The notes beneath the pieces are model-generated. The model was not told the origin of the DNA and searched no databases. It was given only the letters and a program-made list of their open reading frames with translations. Of a stretch of 64,000 nucleotides of DNA, positions 34,440-46,347 are shown piece after piece. The stretch is taken from contig OY986439.1 of NCBI GenBank assembly GCA_963920525.1, forward strand, positions 43,616,193 to 43,680,192, read 5' to 3'. The stretch comes from Dichetophora obliterata (Eukaryota; Arthropoda; Insecta; Diptera; Sciomyzidae). The translations under genes were made by a program, and so were the position numbers. Numbering within the stretch: position 1 is the stretch's first letter; each line of letters opens with the position of its first letter.

Positions 34440-35250
34440 GACTTTTGCGTCTCAAAAATCTATAACTTTTTTTTCTCTTGGTATAATTAAGCCAAACATG
34501 AATAACTCGTTTGAACTATTTTTATTTTTCAAAATCCATGTTGCTTCTTAGTACTAAAATTTTATTTAAACTTAAGAAATATGCCATTATGGCTTGACTC
34601 TTGCAATTATTTAGTAAATTTTTTAAATATATTTTACTTTGATATTTAATAAATCATTAAAATTTGATTTGATAAAAAAATATGATTTTGGCTTTAAAAA
34701 AAAATCTGTAATTTTTTGTTTACTGAAATATTTAAGCCTAATTTGGAATGTATTTTCTTTGATATTCTATAAATCACTTAAACTACTATTTTCCAAAATC
34801 CGTTTCAGTTTTTAGTACCAATTTTTTCAAGTTAAAAATACGATTTTGCTTTTGAAAATTGTGTAACTCTTTTGTCTCTTGCAATAATGAAGCTAAATTT
34901 AAAATATATTTTTTATGATATTCAATTAATCATTTAAACTATTTTTCCTTTAAAATCCATTTTAGTACCAAAAATTTGTTTTAAATTTAAAAAATACGAT
35001 TTTGCTTTTTTGTTTCTTGAAATATTTAAGCCCAATTTGGAATGTATTTTCTTTGATATTCAATAAATCACTTGAACTACTTTTTTTCCAAAATTCATTA
35101 CAGTTTTTAGTACTAATTTTTTTCATGTTCAAAAAATACGATTCTGACTTTCAAAATGGTGTAACTTTTTTGTATCTTGCAATAATGAAGCCAAGTTATA
35201 AATTCATAATAAATCATTTAAACTTTTTTTTCAAAATCCATTATTATTAT
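34440..35250. repeat. Diverged AT-rich tandem repeat, ~150-bp units in ~300-bp dimers
   Basis: Phrases such as CTTGCAATAATGAAGC (34877 and 35178), AATATTTAAGCC.AATTTGG (about 34725 and 35025), TAAATCA(C/T)TT(A/G)AACTA and AAAATCC recur in order. Related but more diverged units lie near 34476 and 34610. Same-type units repeat at about 298-301 bp, with a half-period of about 150 bp. Five or six units in all. Confidence 0.75.
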
Positions 35251-35682
35251 TATAACAAGATTATTGCTTTTTAGCAATATTATTATTGCTAAGATTATTC
35301 TTACAAACTAATAGAAATTTTTATAATTTTTGAAATCTTAAAAATAAAGTCTTAAATCTAACATTTTAATTTAAAGTAACGTAGTTTGTGTTAAAAGTTT
35401 TGTTGCATGTGGTAAAAGAGGGGCACTACATGCGTGAGGTTATGGGGCAAACTCCATACTCAACATACGTAACCATGATCACGGAAAACAACACATCAAC
35501 AAAAAAAATCGTATTTGTTTAAAAATACTGATATAAAACAGAAAAAATATGTTATAGAATAATACGATGCAGGACAAGGGCATGGGTCTCTTCAATCGAC
35601 CCCCTCCCCCTTCCATTCGATTTTTTGCTTCACTCAACTAGCTCTTTCATCTCCGTAAATATTCGTACTCTTACACTAGACA

Positions 35683-35956
35683 CTCTGTATATGTATTTTC
35701 GTTTTGTTTGTATAGAAATTTTCGCATAAATTTTTATTAATTGTTCATTAATTTGGCGTTTTTGTACCTTTTGTATTGTAAGTAATTTATATTATTCTGA
35801 TGAAAATTTATCGAACCTTTCAAATTTCTATACAAACAAAACAAAAATACATATACAGAGAATGGTTCGATAAATTTTCATCAGATTAATATAAATTACT
35901 TACAATACAAAAGGTACAAAAACGCCAAATAAATAATCAATTAATAAAAATTTATG
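35683..35956. repeat. Two interleaved inverted repeats (A-B-A'-B')
   Basis: A is 35683-35721 and A' is 35822-35860 (reverse complement, one mismatch in 39). B is 35725-35817 and B' is 35864-35956 (reverse complement, about five mismatches in 93). A starts CTCTGTATATGTATTTTC; B contains GGCGTTTTTGTACCTTTTG. The order is A-B-A'-B', not a simple palindrome. Confidence 0.9.
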
Positions 35957-37382
35957 AGAAATATTCTAAGCACTGGCACTTTTCACTATTATTAATACTT
36001 TCTAATCGTACACCGACAAACAAACGCGAATTGTCGTTCCATGCCGATCGGTTTTTCGACAGATACATAAATTTTTTTTGTTTGCACAACAATAGCTATA
36101 AGAAGCAGTAAGCAAAGTGAATTCAGCGAACAACAACAACGAAACATATAGAAATATTTTTTCAACAAACTTATAAACTGAATAGAATTTCGAAATTTTG
36201 GCTTCGTTAGGAAATAATATTAGAGGCTTTAAACAGTTTAGAAAAAACAATTTTAAAATCGGTCAACCCATTTAGAAGTTATGCTCTGTCCAACATTTTA
36301 CAATCACTGTTACGTGACGTTTTCTACCAAATCACACCATCCGCTTTAGATCGGCCAGTTTTTAGATCGGCTGAACACTTGTCAAAAAAAAATTTAATTA
36401 AAATGCACTAAAAGTTTAATACGTTAGTCTGGCCCGTCAACGATTCACAGTCAATTGCTTCAAGAGGTTGGCTCCAAACGAACAAAAATTTTTAGAGACA
36501 TTTACTATTTTTTTTTTTTTAAATTCAGTTTTCCCCTTACTATTAAAAGTTTATTGTATGCAGAAATCTATATTGCATAGTTTAAGGGATTATTTTTTAT
36601 ATTAAGTGATTCAAGACTTACTATTTTTCTCTTTACAATTAAACTGTAGAGAAATCTTTTCCAATTAGCCTTTAGTGAAATTTTACAAGAAATATTTTTA
36701 TAAAATAGTTTAACCTTAAACAATAATTCTTTGAAAAGGACCAAAAAAACACCCACAACAAATGGTGCCATATTGTTTAAATATTTTACAAAAATGTATT
36801 TACTTATGTATATATTTACTTGCAAAGAAAAAACATACCATTTCCCAACTCATAAAGTTGACTAAACGGCGTTGAGCCTAAAATAAAAAGCTTGATTGAG
36901 TTACAAAATAGAAGCTTATTTATAGCATTTAAGCTGACTCGTTAACCCTTCAAAGAAAAAACCATTTGAACCTTTTCGTCATCTCTAAAAAGGCGCACCA
37001 TTCAATAGCAGACCTTGACCTTTATTTGAATCTTCGAAGTACACGCATAAACATTGGTTTTATACCAAAAGCCATATCATCGAATTTTGGTTACATTTTA
37101 TTGGATTGCTTTTGAGCCAAGCAAAGCAATGAGAACGATAACATTGACGGCAGAAATAAGCCAAAAACAAAAGAAAAGAAGAGAAATCAAAATCTAAGTA
37201 GAACCATTTTGTAAATCACTACTACAGTAAAACAACGAAAGACTGACAAATAACAAATTAAAGTAATTCGCACAAATGACACAAGCATTTGACGCCATTC
37301 TAATAGCAGAGCCGAAAACAGGAAAGAAGAATCGGGGAGTAAATATGATAGCAAAAAACTTCACTACGAAAAACTTTAGTTG
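35957..37382. other. Unassigned sequence, no gene seen
   Basis: Several short minus-strand ORFs, none recognisable. Local duplication TTTAGATCGGC near 36344 and 36361. Confidence 0.4.
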
Positions 37383-38053
37383 ATGCAGACCAGAGATCTG
37401 CAACGGATAGCTTTTTTGCGACTCTGAGTATATCCGAAAAAAATAAGTACAAAAACCTACTCACCCTAAGCGCACACAACTCGACTCATATTCTCTTCTA
37501 CGAAGCTAGAATGCGGCGGCTCAAATAAATATGAGTATCCTAAGTCATGAGTCGGATCAGGAAAGATCGGGTTTTTTCGGTTCATAAATACTTATGGTTG
37601 TTGTCGTCTTGCTGATACTTATCCTACTTGCCCAAATGCTCATAATCGACACAAGTAGCCGAATCACTCGGCTCATCTGCCACGGATATGAAAGAGAGCG
37701 CAGTAGAGCGCAGCAGTAAATAGTGAGCGAGTTTTTTGTATTTGTTTTGTGCTATTTTTTCCTACGCATATCTAAATGCTGAATAACAGATGTGTTATTC
37801 TTGTGTTGCTTTTTGTTTTTATCGTGCACAGTGAAAGCTGCGCATGAGGTAACGTTGTTAAGGCTTAAAAATAATACGCAGTTTCGATAGTATCGTAAGT
37901 CATTCATTTTCTGCAATCAGCAATTATTATTAAATTTGTAAAGTATTTTTTTATTTTTCTGTAGCCTTCAGTTACCAAATCACATGCGCATAATATAAAT
38001 TACACTTCTATTGCACGTGTTTACGCACAAGAAACAAACAGACACGTGCGCCG

Positions 38054-40051
38054 CACAGTGGTTGAGCCCCATACAAAAGTTGTCAATAAATAGAAGGACT
38101 CATCTTAAACCAATTAAATTTTGTGTATTATTTGGAATTTGCCTTATTAGAATACACACAAAAATATTTTTAAATCCGCCCTCAATCACGCCTGCCTCTC
38201 ATACAACACAAATATTTAAAACGCCATATTTTTTTTGTCTTAAACCAATACAAGAACCATTCTGTCAGAAATCTTCAATATATGTCTATTATAAAAAAAG
38301 TATTTTCTGCCACGCCCACCTCCCATACGAAATTTTCCACTTCACGTGTTTTTCCGTATTCCAAGTTCAATGAAGCGCTGCATCTAAACTGTCTAAATTA
38401 AAGGTTTATAGTATTCAAAAATATTATTTGTTTGCTTTTTATAAAAACAAAAAAAAAAATCATCAAAAAAAAGCTTATCGTTTCGTTTGAATTCCAAAAA
38501 AAGGAGTGAACCTCATGCTTTTTGCCACAAATTGGCACTGGTTGTAAATGTGATACTATCAACAGTTAAAAAAGATAATAGCATACTTTTTAGCATTGTG
38601 ATAATGTGAGCACAGGTCGTGTAGCATAAAAACATGGCTTGCATACACGGAGAAAACTGTTTGCAAAATTAGTATTGTGGTTAAGCAAAACTTGCGCTTG
38701 ATTCTAAGCCACTTCAACATTATGCAAAATTTTAGCAAAAACTAATCAAAATATGCTTTTCTAATATATAACAACTAAGCAAATATTTCCTTGAATTAAG
38801 TAAGCATTTGCTCCTCCCATTTATAATAACTTAGCAAATTTTTGCTGAAATTAAGTAAAAATTTGAATGTAATCAAAATTTTGCTTTTTCCTAAATAATC
38901 GAGGAGTGATTGCAATTTAGCAATCTTTTTCTTAAATCACATTGTGATTGAGCAAAGTTTTGCTGATTTGCTTTTAAGCAAAACATTTGCTTGATTCAAG
39001 CAAATTAATTTTCTCCGTGTACGTATTCTAATTCTGTTGTTTAGAATCAAAGAATATATATTTCACTTTCAGCTAATTGAAGATGTTTGAAGAACATTTC
39101 TTGACAAGGGAATTTGAATGTTTGAATAGTTTTGAAAGCATTTTATTGCGAAATTCATTAAAATGTTTCATAGTAAGCTATAAGATAATGTGAATTAATT
39201 TAACTTTATACATATCACATTACTGTTTTACTAATTCAATTTAGTTGTAATTATTTAAAAAAATATTTAATATATATTAACATAGTAAATTAATAGATTG
39301 AGAAACACACTATAGAATATTTAAGTACTCTGCAAATATAAAGTATTGCAAAAGAAGAATAATAACATTTTTAAAGCATTTATCGTATTTAGTAAGTAAA
39401 TGCTTTCACTATTTACATTAAAAATTTAACGATTTTAACTCGTAAGAAGTGATCGTTAAACAAAAAATGCCTCAAATAATACTAAAGAAAATGACTATAG
39501 CAATAAACCTTGAGACTAAACATATCTATATTTTCTTCTAAACTCATTTACCAAATGTTGTTCAAGGACTCAAAAATTTCTGTCAGTTTTTTTTAATCGC
39601 TCAACTTACAGTCCAATAAAAGCATTTCTTTATTTAAAATATCGTCGACATCCATAGATCATTATATTTTATTCTGCAAAAAAAATAATTTTACGTTTTT
39701 TTGTCATATCAACTTTGCATAAGAAATTTATTGCAAAAATAAAAAAAAATATTTCAAGAATGCAAAAAACTTTTTCAATAATGTTTTGTGTACTTAAAAA
39801 ACCAGATTGCAATACGTTTTCTCAATTGTCTGTAATAACTCTTGAAAAATATCAATATTTTACGAAATTTTTTCAACATTTTTACATCAATCGTATATTA
39901 AGGCGTCTACACAGAAAACCTATATACATATATTTCTGATAAATATTTTGGAATCATGTGAGTTTGAATATTCTTAAGCAACGCAAAGAAAAAAAAATCA
40001 CAATAAGAGATCATCAGTTTTGGTATTTATTTCCAACTTTTAACCACTGTG
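38054..40051. mobile_element. Candidate TIR element nested in the hobo-like element
   Basis: The left end CACAGTGGTT and the right end AACCACTGTG are perfect inverted 10-mers. CGCCG flanks both (38049-38053, 40052-40056). The interior near 38100-38340 has a diverged duplication (CTTAAACCAAT.. and CACGCC..CTC.CATAC). No transposase seen. The short TIR means chance cannot be dismissed. Confidence 0.4.
38644..39021. mobile_element. MITE (378 bp) with TACACGGAGAAAA termini
   Basis: A perfect 13-bp inverted repeat, TACACGGAGAAAA / TTTTCTCCGTGTA. If TA is the target duplication the TIR is CACGGAGAAAA. The interior repeats AAGCAAAA and TTTGCT words many times in both orientations. Confidence 0.75.
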
Positions 40052-40558
40052 CGCCGGCCTTTTGGTTTTGTGTTATTTTTGTTTATGTCTAACAAACCAA
40101 AATCACAAGCGTTGTTATTGTTTCTTTCTCCATAGAGTGCAACAATAAAATACCAAAAACTCGTTTTCGAGAAAAAACAAACAAAAAATGAGAGCTCACA
40201 TGGCCTGCAGACAAATACTTATGAAAAGTGCATACACAAAACAAAAACTAATTAACGCTAAGAGACGTTGGCAGAGAAGGAGCAGTACTCAGAGTACACT
40301 CAAAATACATTCGGATCGAGCGCTTTTGTAACAAACTGACTCAACGCACTCATTGAAAACGGCTCGAAGTGGATCGGATCACGCCGCTCTCGGATATGAG
40401 AATGTACTTATAACCGAAAAAATGCTAATGAGCCGAATGCCTATAAGTATTTTACACATATTATTAAGTATGGATAGAGTTCAGAACAGCACGACACTCG
40501 GGTATGATTTGAGTATCCGAATTCTGTCGGATACTCATTGCAGTTCTCTGATGCAGAC

Positions 40559-42363
40559 ATAATAAATGATTTTTATTTTCACTTTTTTTTTCTTTTGTTA
40601 TTGTTTAATTTATTTTAAGTTGGTGTTTTTTTTTTTTGTGTACTTTAATCTCATATGTTTCGTTTTTATTTTTTTTTTTTGCTTAGTTGTCTGTGTGCGT
40701 GACTGCTAATGAGCTCTTATTTGTGTTTGTTTTACGCGCCAAAAATTTACTCTTATTGCTTTTGAGAATTTTGTTTCCCTCTCGTTCTTTGTCTATTATT
40801 ATTGTTTGTTTTATAAATTTGCCAAATTGTTTTTAGTTTTTTTTTCTTTTTGTTGTTGCTGAGGCCCTCTTGCTTTTATGGCGTTTTTTTCTGTCCTTCT
40901 CCCACGGCTTAAATGCAAATAAATGCGGTTATATGCTGTAACCTTCAGCTTAGGTCTATTTCCTCCGTGGCTTTGTTTTTTTTTTAATTTTTGAGCTTAC
41001 TTGTATTTAATTCTCGCTGTATTAAATCTTTATTAGTTGTTTGTTTTGCTTGTTTTGTTTCTGCTAAGTAAATTTTATTAAAATTTTTAGAAAAAAGTTT
41101 TGCTTTTATTAGATATACGCTGTCTAAATTAATGTCCTATTTCATTGCGTTTACATTTCGCTAATAAGACTTTAATTTTTAAAAGTCTTTTAATGTGTCT
41201 TTTTTGACATTTTTACACTGTTTCACTTGCATCAAAAATATTTATTTGCTACTTTGCTTTTTTGTTATCTTCTTGCGTGCAGCTCTTTTTTAATATATAT
41301 TTTTTTTTTTTTTTTTTTGTAATACAGAATTTTCTCTTCTTTCTCTCGGATTGCTACTTTAGTGTCTGAAAATTTTGCTGCCGAAGATGGTACCAACTTT
41401 TAAGTAGTTCTGAACTAGTTCCAAAAGAACCAGTACTGGTGCCTCTACAATATCCTTTGACATTGATTAAACTGACGCTTTTCACGTGTTGATGTCATAG
41501 GAAAAGACAATTGCAACCATAAACACTTTTTTCACTATATTTCATATAGTAACAATGTGAACTCTTCCAAACTGGTACTTTTTGCTTAAGTCTTAAAGTT
41601 AATCTTAGACTGCTTTGAAAGTATAGAGGCATTAATTGCTTATCTCTTGCATGTATTACGAAAAGAAGTGCATTACTTAAAAGATGAAATTTATTTATCA
41701 TCTATTTATAGCTATTTATAGCTTTCATTTTATGTAGTTAGTTACTCTTTGTTAATATTATGCCTAAACTTACTTTTGTTGAAGTCCTTAAAATGATTTT
41801 CTTCAAACAGTTTGAAAATTAAAAAACTGCCACAGCACGAGTACAGACTTAATTTTTTATTTTTTTAGTATAAATTTTGATAAGAAAACAAAATAAAATC
41901 AGAGTGAACTGTTCTTCGCTGAAAGTTTTTTGTACTATTTCATAGCAAGTTAAAATTGCGCTAGAAATGAACTAGTTGGTTTCTCCAATTGACTCAGAAA
42001 TAGCTGCTGTGTTGTAAATTTGATACTTAAATGAATTCTCTTGTTTAAGCTTTTATATAACTAAAGATTTGTTAAAAATTGATTTTTGGTTAGATTTATA
42101 GTTGAACAAAGTAATCGTATGCGCTTTTTCTCAAAAAAATATCTCATTTTACCGTCTTGAAACTATCAAACAAATATTCTTTGCACGAAATTTAATAAAT
42201 TAGATCTTGTTTTTGTAAGTAAAGATATTAATTTCACACTGAGCAAGTCAATTTTTCCTATGTAGTATACCTATACATATTATTTAAATATTTAATTTAC
42301 ATTAATGTATTTCATTATAAAACAAGCTTTTCTTAAAATAAGTAATAATATAAAAATCTCTAC
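40559..42363. other. T-rich stretch without recognised genes
   Basis: Long T runs at about 40620-40680 and 41300-41320. No ORF or repeat pair of note. Confidence 0.4.
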
Positions 42364-42880
42364 TGTAAGAATCTTCGAGAACATGCACAATAATATTCAA
42401 AATAAGTTAAAGTAATACACCTCTACGGTATACTAAGATATTATTCAAACAATAAGAACATATGTTCATACTAAGCACTACTATCTATCTCATTCGCACA
42501 CATGTACCCATATGACTGCATACAAAACATATGATATTATATTATACTTTTTACTCCTACACAAATATGTTAACATATGATTATGTTTACGTTTTCTATT
42601 CTACTCACTCACACATATTAAACTATAAATACTAAACTACAAATATGTATTACTATATTCTACTATTACTTTTACACTAATTAAAGAACATATGATTCTA
42701 TTTACATTCTAAACTACACAAACAATTGTTAACTAGTTTTAAGACAAAATACCGTTATGCTTACTATAAAAGGATGAACATATTTGAAAATAAATCTAGT
42801 TTTGAGCTCTAACAGCTGCCAACTATTTTCATTTTAATAAGTCTTGAGCTTCAATAGCTGCCGACTTAAACCCTTTTAGC
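42364..42880 (+). mobile_element. Possible solo LTR
   Basis: Begins TGTAAGAATC and is rich in ACATATG words. Near 42767 is CTATAAAAGGATG, a good TATA box, followed by AATAAA (about 42791) and a duplicated AGCTC.AACAGCTGCC / AGCTTCAATAGCTGCC, arranged like U3-R-U5. No terminal CA or target duplication could be fixed, and no internal region adjoins it. Alternative: unrelated AT-rich DNA. Confidence 0.3.
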
Positions 42881-43159
42881 CTCTGAACTTTTTTTAGTGA
42901 ACGGCATAAAAAGGATATTTAAAATAGCGCCAGTGGCGAACTTCGCCGGCAACCAATAGGCAGGTCCTTTTTTTATTATTTTAAAAATTAAAAGGAGCGT
43001 ACATGGCGATCCTGCGATATCGCCAAAAATATTATTACACCTATATCTCCATCTTATATACACCACATTCCATTATGTATAGAATTGGAATTTTATAATT
43101 ACTTCAGTTGTTATTCAAAAAGTAAAATTGAATTTAATTTTAATTTTAACTAATGTAAT

Positions 43160-45708
43160 TTTGATCTCTAGAATAACTTATTGCTAAGCATAAACTGGTA
43201 TAATGAGCTTGTTAATAGTGATGTTCAGAACTCTTTTATTTTATTTAAATCAATTGTTTTAAAAGTTCTTTGTGAGCACGTTCCCAAAAAAACCAACGAA
43301 AAGTTTTAAACTGCCTTCGTATACCCCAGGTTTACTGAGGTTAGAGAATCTTCAAAATAAATTTTACAAAAAATGGGCCGTGGCTAAAAATAAACATTTC
43401 TCTTCTAAATATAGACAATATATGAGAGAATTCAATTTCCTTGATAAATTTTTATACAAACAGTATATTCATAATTTTGAGACTAATATAAAATCTAATC
43501 TCAGAGTTTTTTGCAGTTTTGTTAATTCAAAGAAAAAAGCTACAGCATTCCTTTTGCCATGTTTTTTAAAAATAAAGTCTCTAAAAGTACTCATGAAAGC
43601 GCGAATCTTTTTGCCGACTTCTTTAAAGTGAATTTTGAATCAACAACTACTTTTTCGGATGATTTTTCCGGGAACATTATCTCATTGCTTGACTTCGGTT
43701 CATTTTATATATCAGAAGAAGACATTGAAAGGGTATTTTGAATCTTAAAATGGCAACTACACCGGATGCTGATGGAATAGCTACTATCGGGTTAAAGAAA
43801 TGTTGTATATCCCTGAGAAAACTACTTCAACTAATTTTTAATAAATCTCTTTCCTCTGGGTTGTTTATTGCAGATTGGGAAGTATCATGTATTTCACCGA
43901 TTTTTAGATTCGGCAATAAAAAGAACATTGAAAATTAAAGACCGATATCCAAACTTACCACAGTATCCAAGCTTTTTGAATCAATAGAAAAGGAGAAAAT
44001 TTATTTTACGGTAAAGCGGATAGTTTTTATCTTCCCAGCACGAATTTGTATCAGGTCGATCAACTGTTACAAACTTCAGATTATTTTCTGCATTTTCCTT
44101 TTCTGCTTTTCGACAGGGTTATCAAGTTGACTCAATTTACGCGGATTTTTCAAAAGCTTTTGACAAAGTGTCAAATAGTATATAATTAAAGAAATTAGCT
44201 AAACTAGGTTTTCACTCTAACTTACTACAATGGCTTCGTTCTTATTTGAGTGATAGAATCTGCTAAGTATACATTGAAATTAAATCTCAAGGCCATTCGT
44301 GGCTTCTTCAGGTGTTCTCCAGGGAAGAATTTTAGGTCCCCTTCTTTTTAATATATTTATCAATGATATAACGTTCAATGTAAAAAATGCCAAGTATCTG
44401 TTATATGCGGATGATTTACAATTTTTTCTAAAAGTTAAATCCTTGTCTAATGCTTCGCTATTGGAATCTGACTTAAATACCATCCTTGCTTGGAGCTCTA
44501 AAAACTCTCTCTTTCTTAACTGCAACAAAAGTATGTTTTCTACCTTTACAAAGTCATTGGTTCCATTAAAAACATCATATCATTTGGATACCAAGCCACT
44601 GAAATATGTTAGCGAAATAAAAGATCTTGGAGCTATTATTCCTAAAGCACATTCTCTTCTTGCGTTAGTTAGACGGAATGCTTCAAATTTTAATGACCTG
44701 TTAACGTTGAAGTGTCTCTATACCTCTATCGTGAGATCGAAGATAGAATATGCTTCTTTTGTGTGGAATCCTTTCTATGCATTTCACACACTGCGCTTTG
44801 AACGAGTACAAAAAGCGTTTACGAGGTTTGTTTATAAAGCCAATAATTATCTAGATCTGATTCCATCATATATTGATCGTTGCAGTCAATTAAAACTAAA
44901 AACTCTTTAAAATAGAAAAACCATTTTATATATGATATTTTAGTAGGTACCCAGCAGCGGATTTGCCAGTGGCTACCATAGAACTAATACGGAAAAAATT
45001 GCCAGGTAAGGAAGCATTACTTTTTTCAAAAAGTAATGCGTCTGCATATAGCAGAAGTAATTAACTCATACTTCATTACCTTTAATGTAGCATACAAGGA
45101 AAAGTAATGCAGTGATTTTGCAAATATCCGAATAACTTAATACAAGTAGTATGTTACTCCATAACTTCTAGGTAATGCTGAAGGGAGGCGATCACTTACC
45201 TCCTGTCTCATTCAATGTTAAATGTAAGGCCTTTTATGCATAGTAAGGTAATATAGTCGGAAGTAGTGGTCATTACAAGGTAATTTATGCTTCATATATT
45301 CGGAATATATTCCATCCGCTACTGGGTACGGTTGATTGCCCTGACTTACTTGAAATGATAAATTTTAATGTATCACAAAGAACTTAACGACACTTTGACG
45401 TATTTTATTTGGGTACGTGCAGAACCAATTATGTTTTAAGCTCGCTTATGTGTAAATCTATGCTGGAGTTTAATAATTTTATGCTTTACTGCAATATAGA
45501 TTTTTCTAATTCAAAGATTTCTCTTAAACTTTCCTTAAGTAATTATTATTGAAATGTGAAAATATTATAAATTTTTATATTTTAATAAGTATCTAATTGT
45601 ATTTATGAAATGTGGTGTATAAATATGATAGTTCTATAATATGTGACGTATCTTTTGTAGTCTGAAGAACTTTTTGTTCATTTACTAATAAAAAAAAATA
45701 AAAAAATT
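43160..45708 (+). pseudogene. LINE F (CR1/jockey-type), ORF2 broken and split by a MITE
   Basis: In changing frames: LLLSINWYNELVNSDVQNSF (about 43175), EHVPKKT, KFYKKWAVAKNKHFSSKYRQ, ANLFADFFKVNFES (about 43610), TPDADGIATIGLKKC, RPISKLTTVSKLFES (about 43940), VDSIYADFSKAFDKV (about 44130), GFHSNLLQWLRSYLSDR, then an open frame 44299-44910 with ILGPLLFNIFINDI and an intact YADD (about 44403), ERVQKAFTRF, and after the MITE VDCPDLLEMINF and TCRTNYVLS. The end is an A-rich tail at about 45688-45708. Same clade as LINE A by its thumb sequence. Confidence 0.85.
44950..45326. mobile_element. MITE (377 bp) inserted in LINE F, TA target
   Basis: Termini are CCCAGCAGCGGAT and, in reverse complement, CCCAGTAGCGGAT. 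TA flanks both sides (44948-44949, 45327-45328). Removing the element and one TA joins GG-TA-CGG and restores the LINE reading IYDILVGTVDCPDLLEM, which fixes the boundaries. The interior repeats GTAATG / CATTAC words. Confidence 0.92.
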
Positions 45709-46347
45709 AAGTAATTTCTTGAGTTTTTTTACACAATCTCTTAAGCCATAAAACATTCCTTACTCTTATCCATTAGATTTTAGTGAAGTTTGGTAGCGAT
45801 GTCAATATTAACTTAAGTTAATGCGGCTTAGTTTGAAATTTATTTAAATTTTAATAATTTGGCAAGGAAAAAAATGTATGAGCAAAATAAGTTCTCTCTC
45901 TTAATCTTCTCAAAACCACCAAACATATTTTATTTTCATGAAAGTAAGTTAACTTTAACTCACCCTCAAGTATGATTTACACGTTCTTCTACATTTCTCA
46001 GTGGGGTACGTGGACACAGTCAATGGCGATGGGAGTAGGTGCACTGCTTATGACGCAAAAGATTGGAGAGATCAAAAATAAAATGGAACATAAAACAACT
46101 CTACGCCAGAAACACAACGAAAACGAAACACAAAAAAGAAACAACGGAACAGAAACAAGTGAAAGCAAATAACAGCGCCAATTATTTTCACATAAATTTA
46201 TACAATTTAAGTGACAAATTTGTCTCCTTTCTCGCTAACATATCGGAATGAATGATTAATAAATCCTTACATGTTTTTTATATCAAACTTTTGGTGGTTA
46301 ACACAAAGAGTAATAATATTGGTAAATATCATCTTTTATTAGAGTGC
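45709..46347. other. Spacer, no gene seen
   Basis: No repeat or recognisable ORF. Confidence 0.4.

Larger units (their letters stand above)
37391..40550. mobile_element. hobo-like hAT element, non-autonomous, with nested insertions
   Basis: Terminal 12-mers are CAGAGATCTGCA (left) and, in reverse complement, CAGAGAACTGCA (right). The latter equals the TIR I recall for the Drosophila hobo element. A perfect 8-bp duplication ATGCAGAC flanks it (37383-37390, 40551-40558), with T at position 2 and A at position 7, as preferred by hobo/Hermes. Subterminal parts mirror each other (GAGTATCC, CGGATATGA, CCGAAAAAA words). No transposase frame is present. If the 2.0 kb inner element is real, the hobo-like part is about 1.15 kb. 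Confidence 0.87.

Noticed and set aside
38011..38373. 120-codon ORF inside the hobo-like element
   Set aside because: The sequence consists of a diverged internal duplication; it has no hAT motif and starts outside the inner element.
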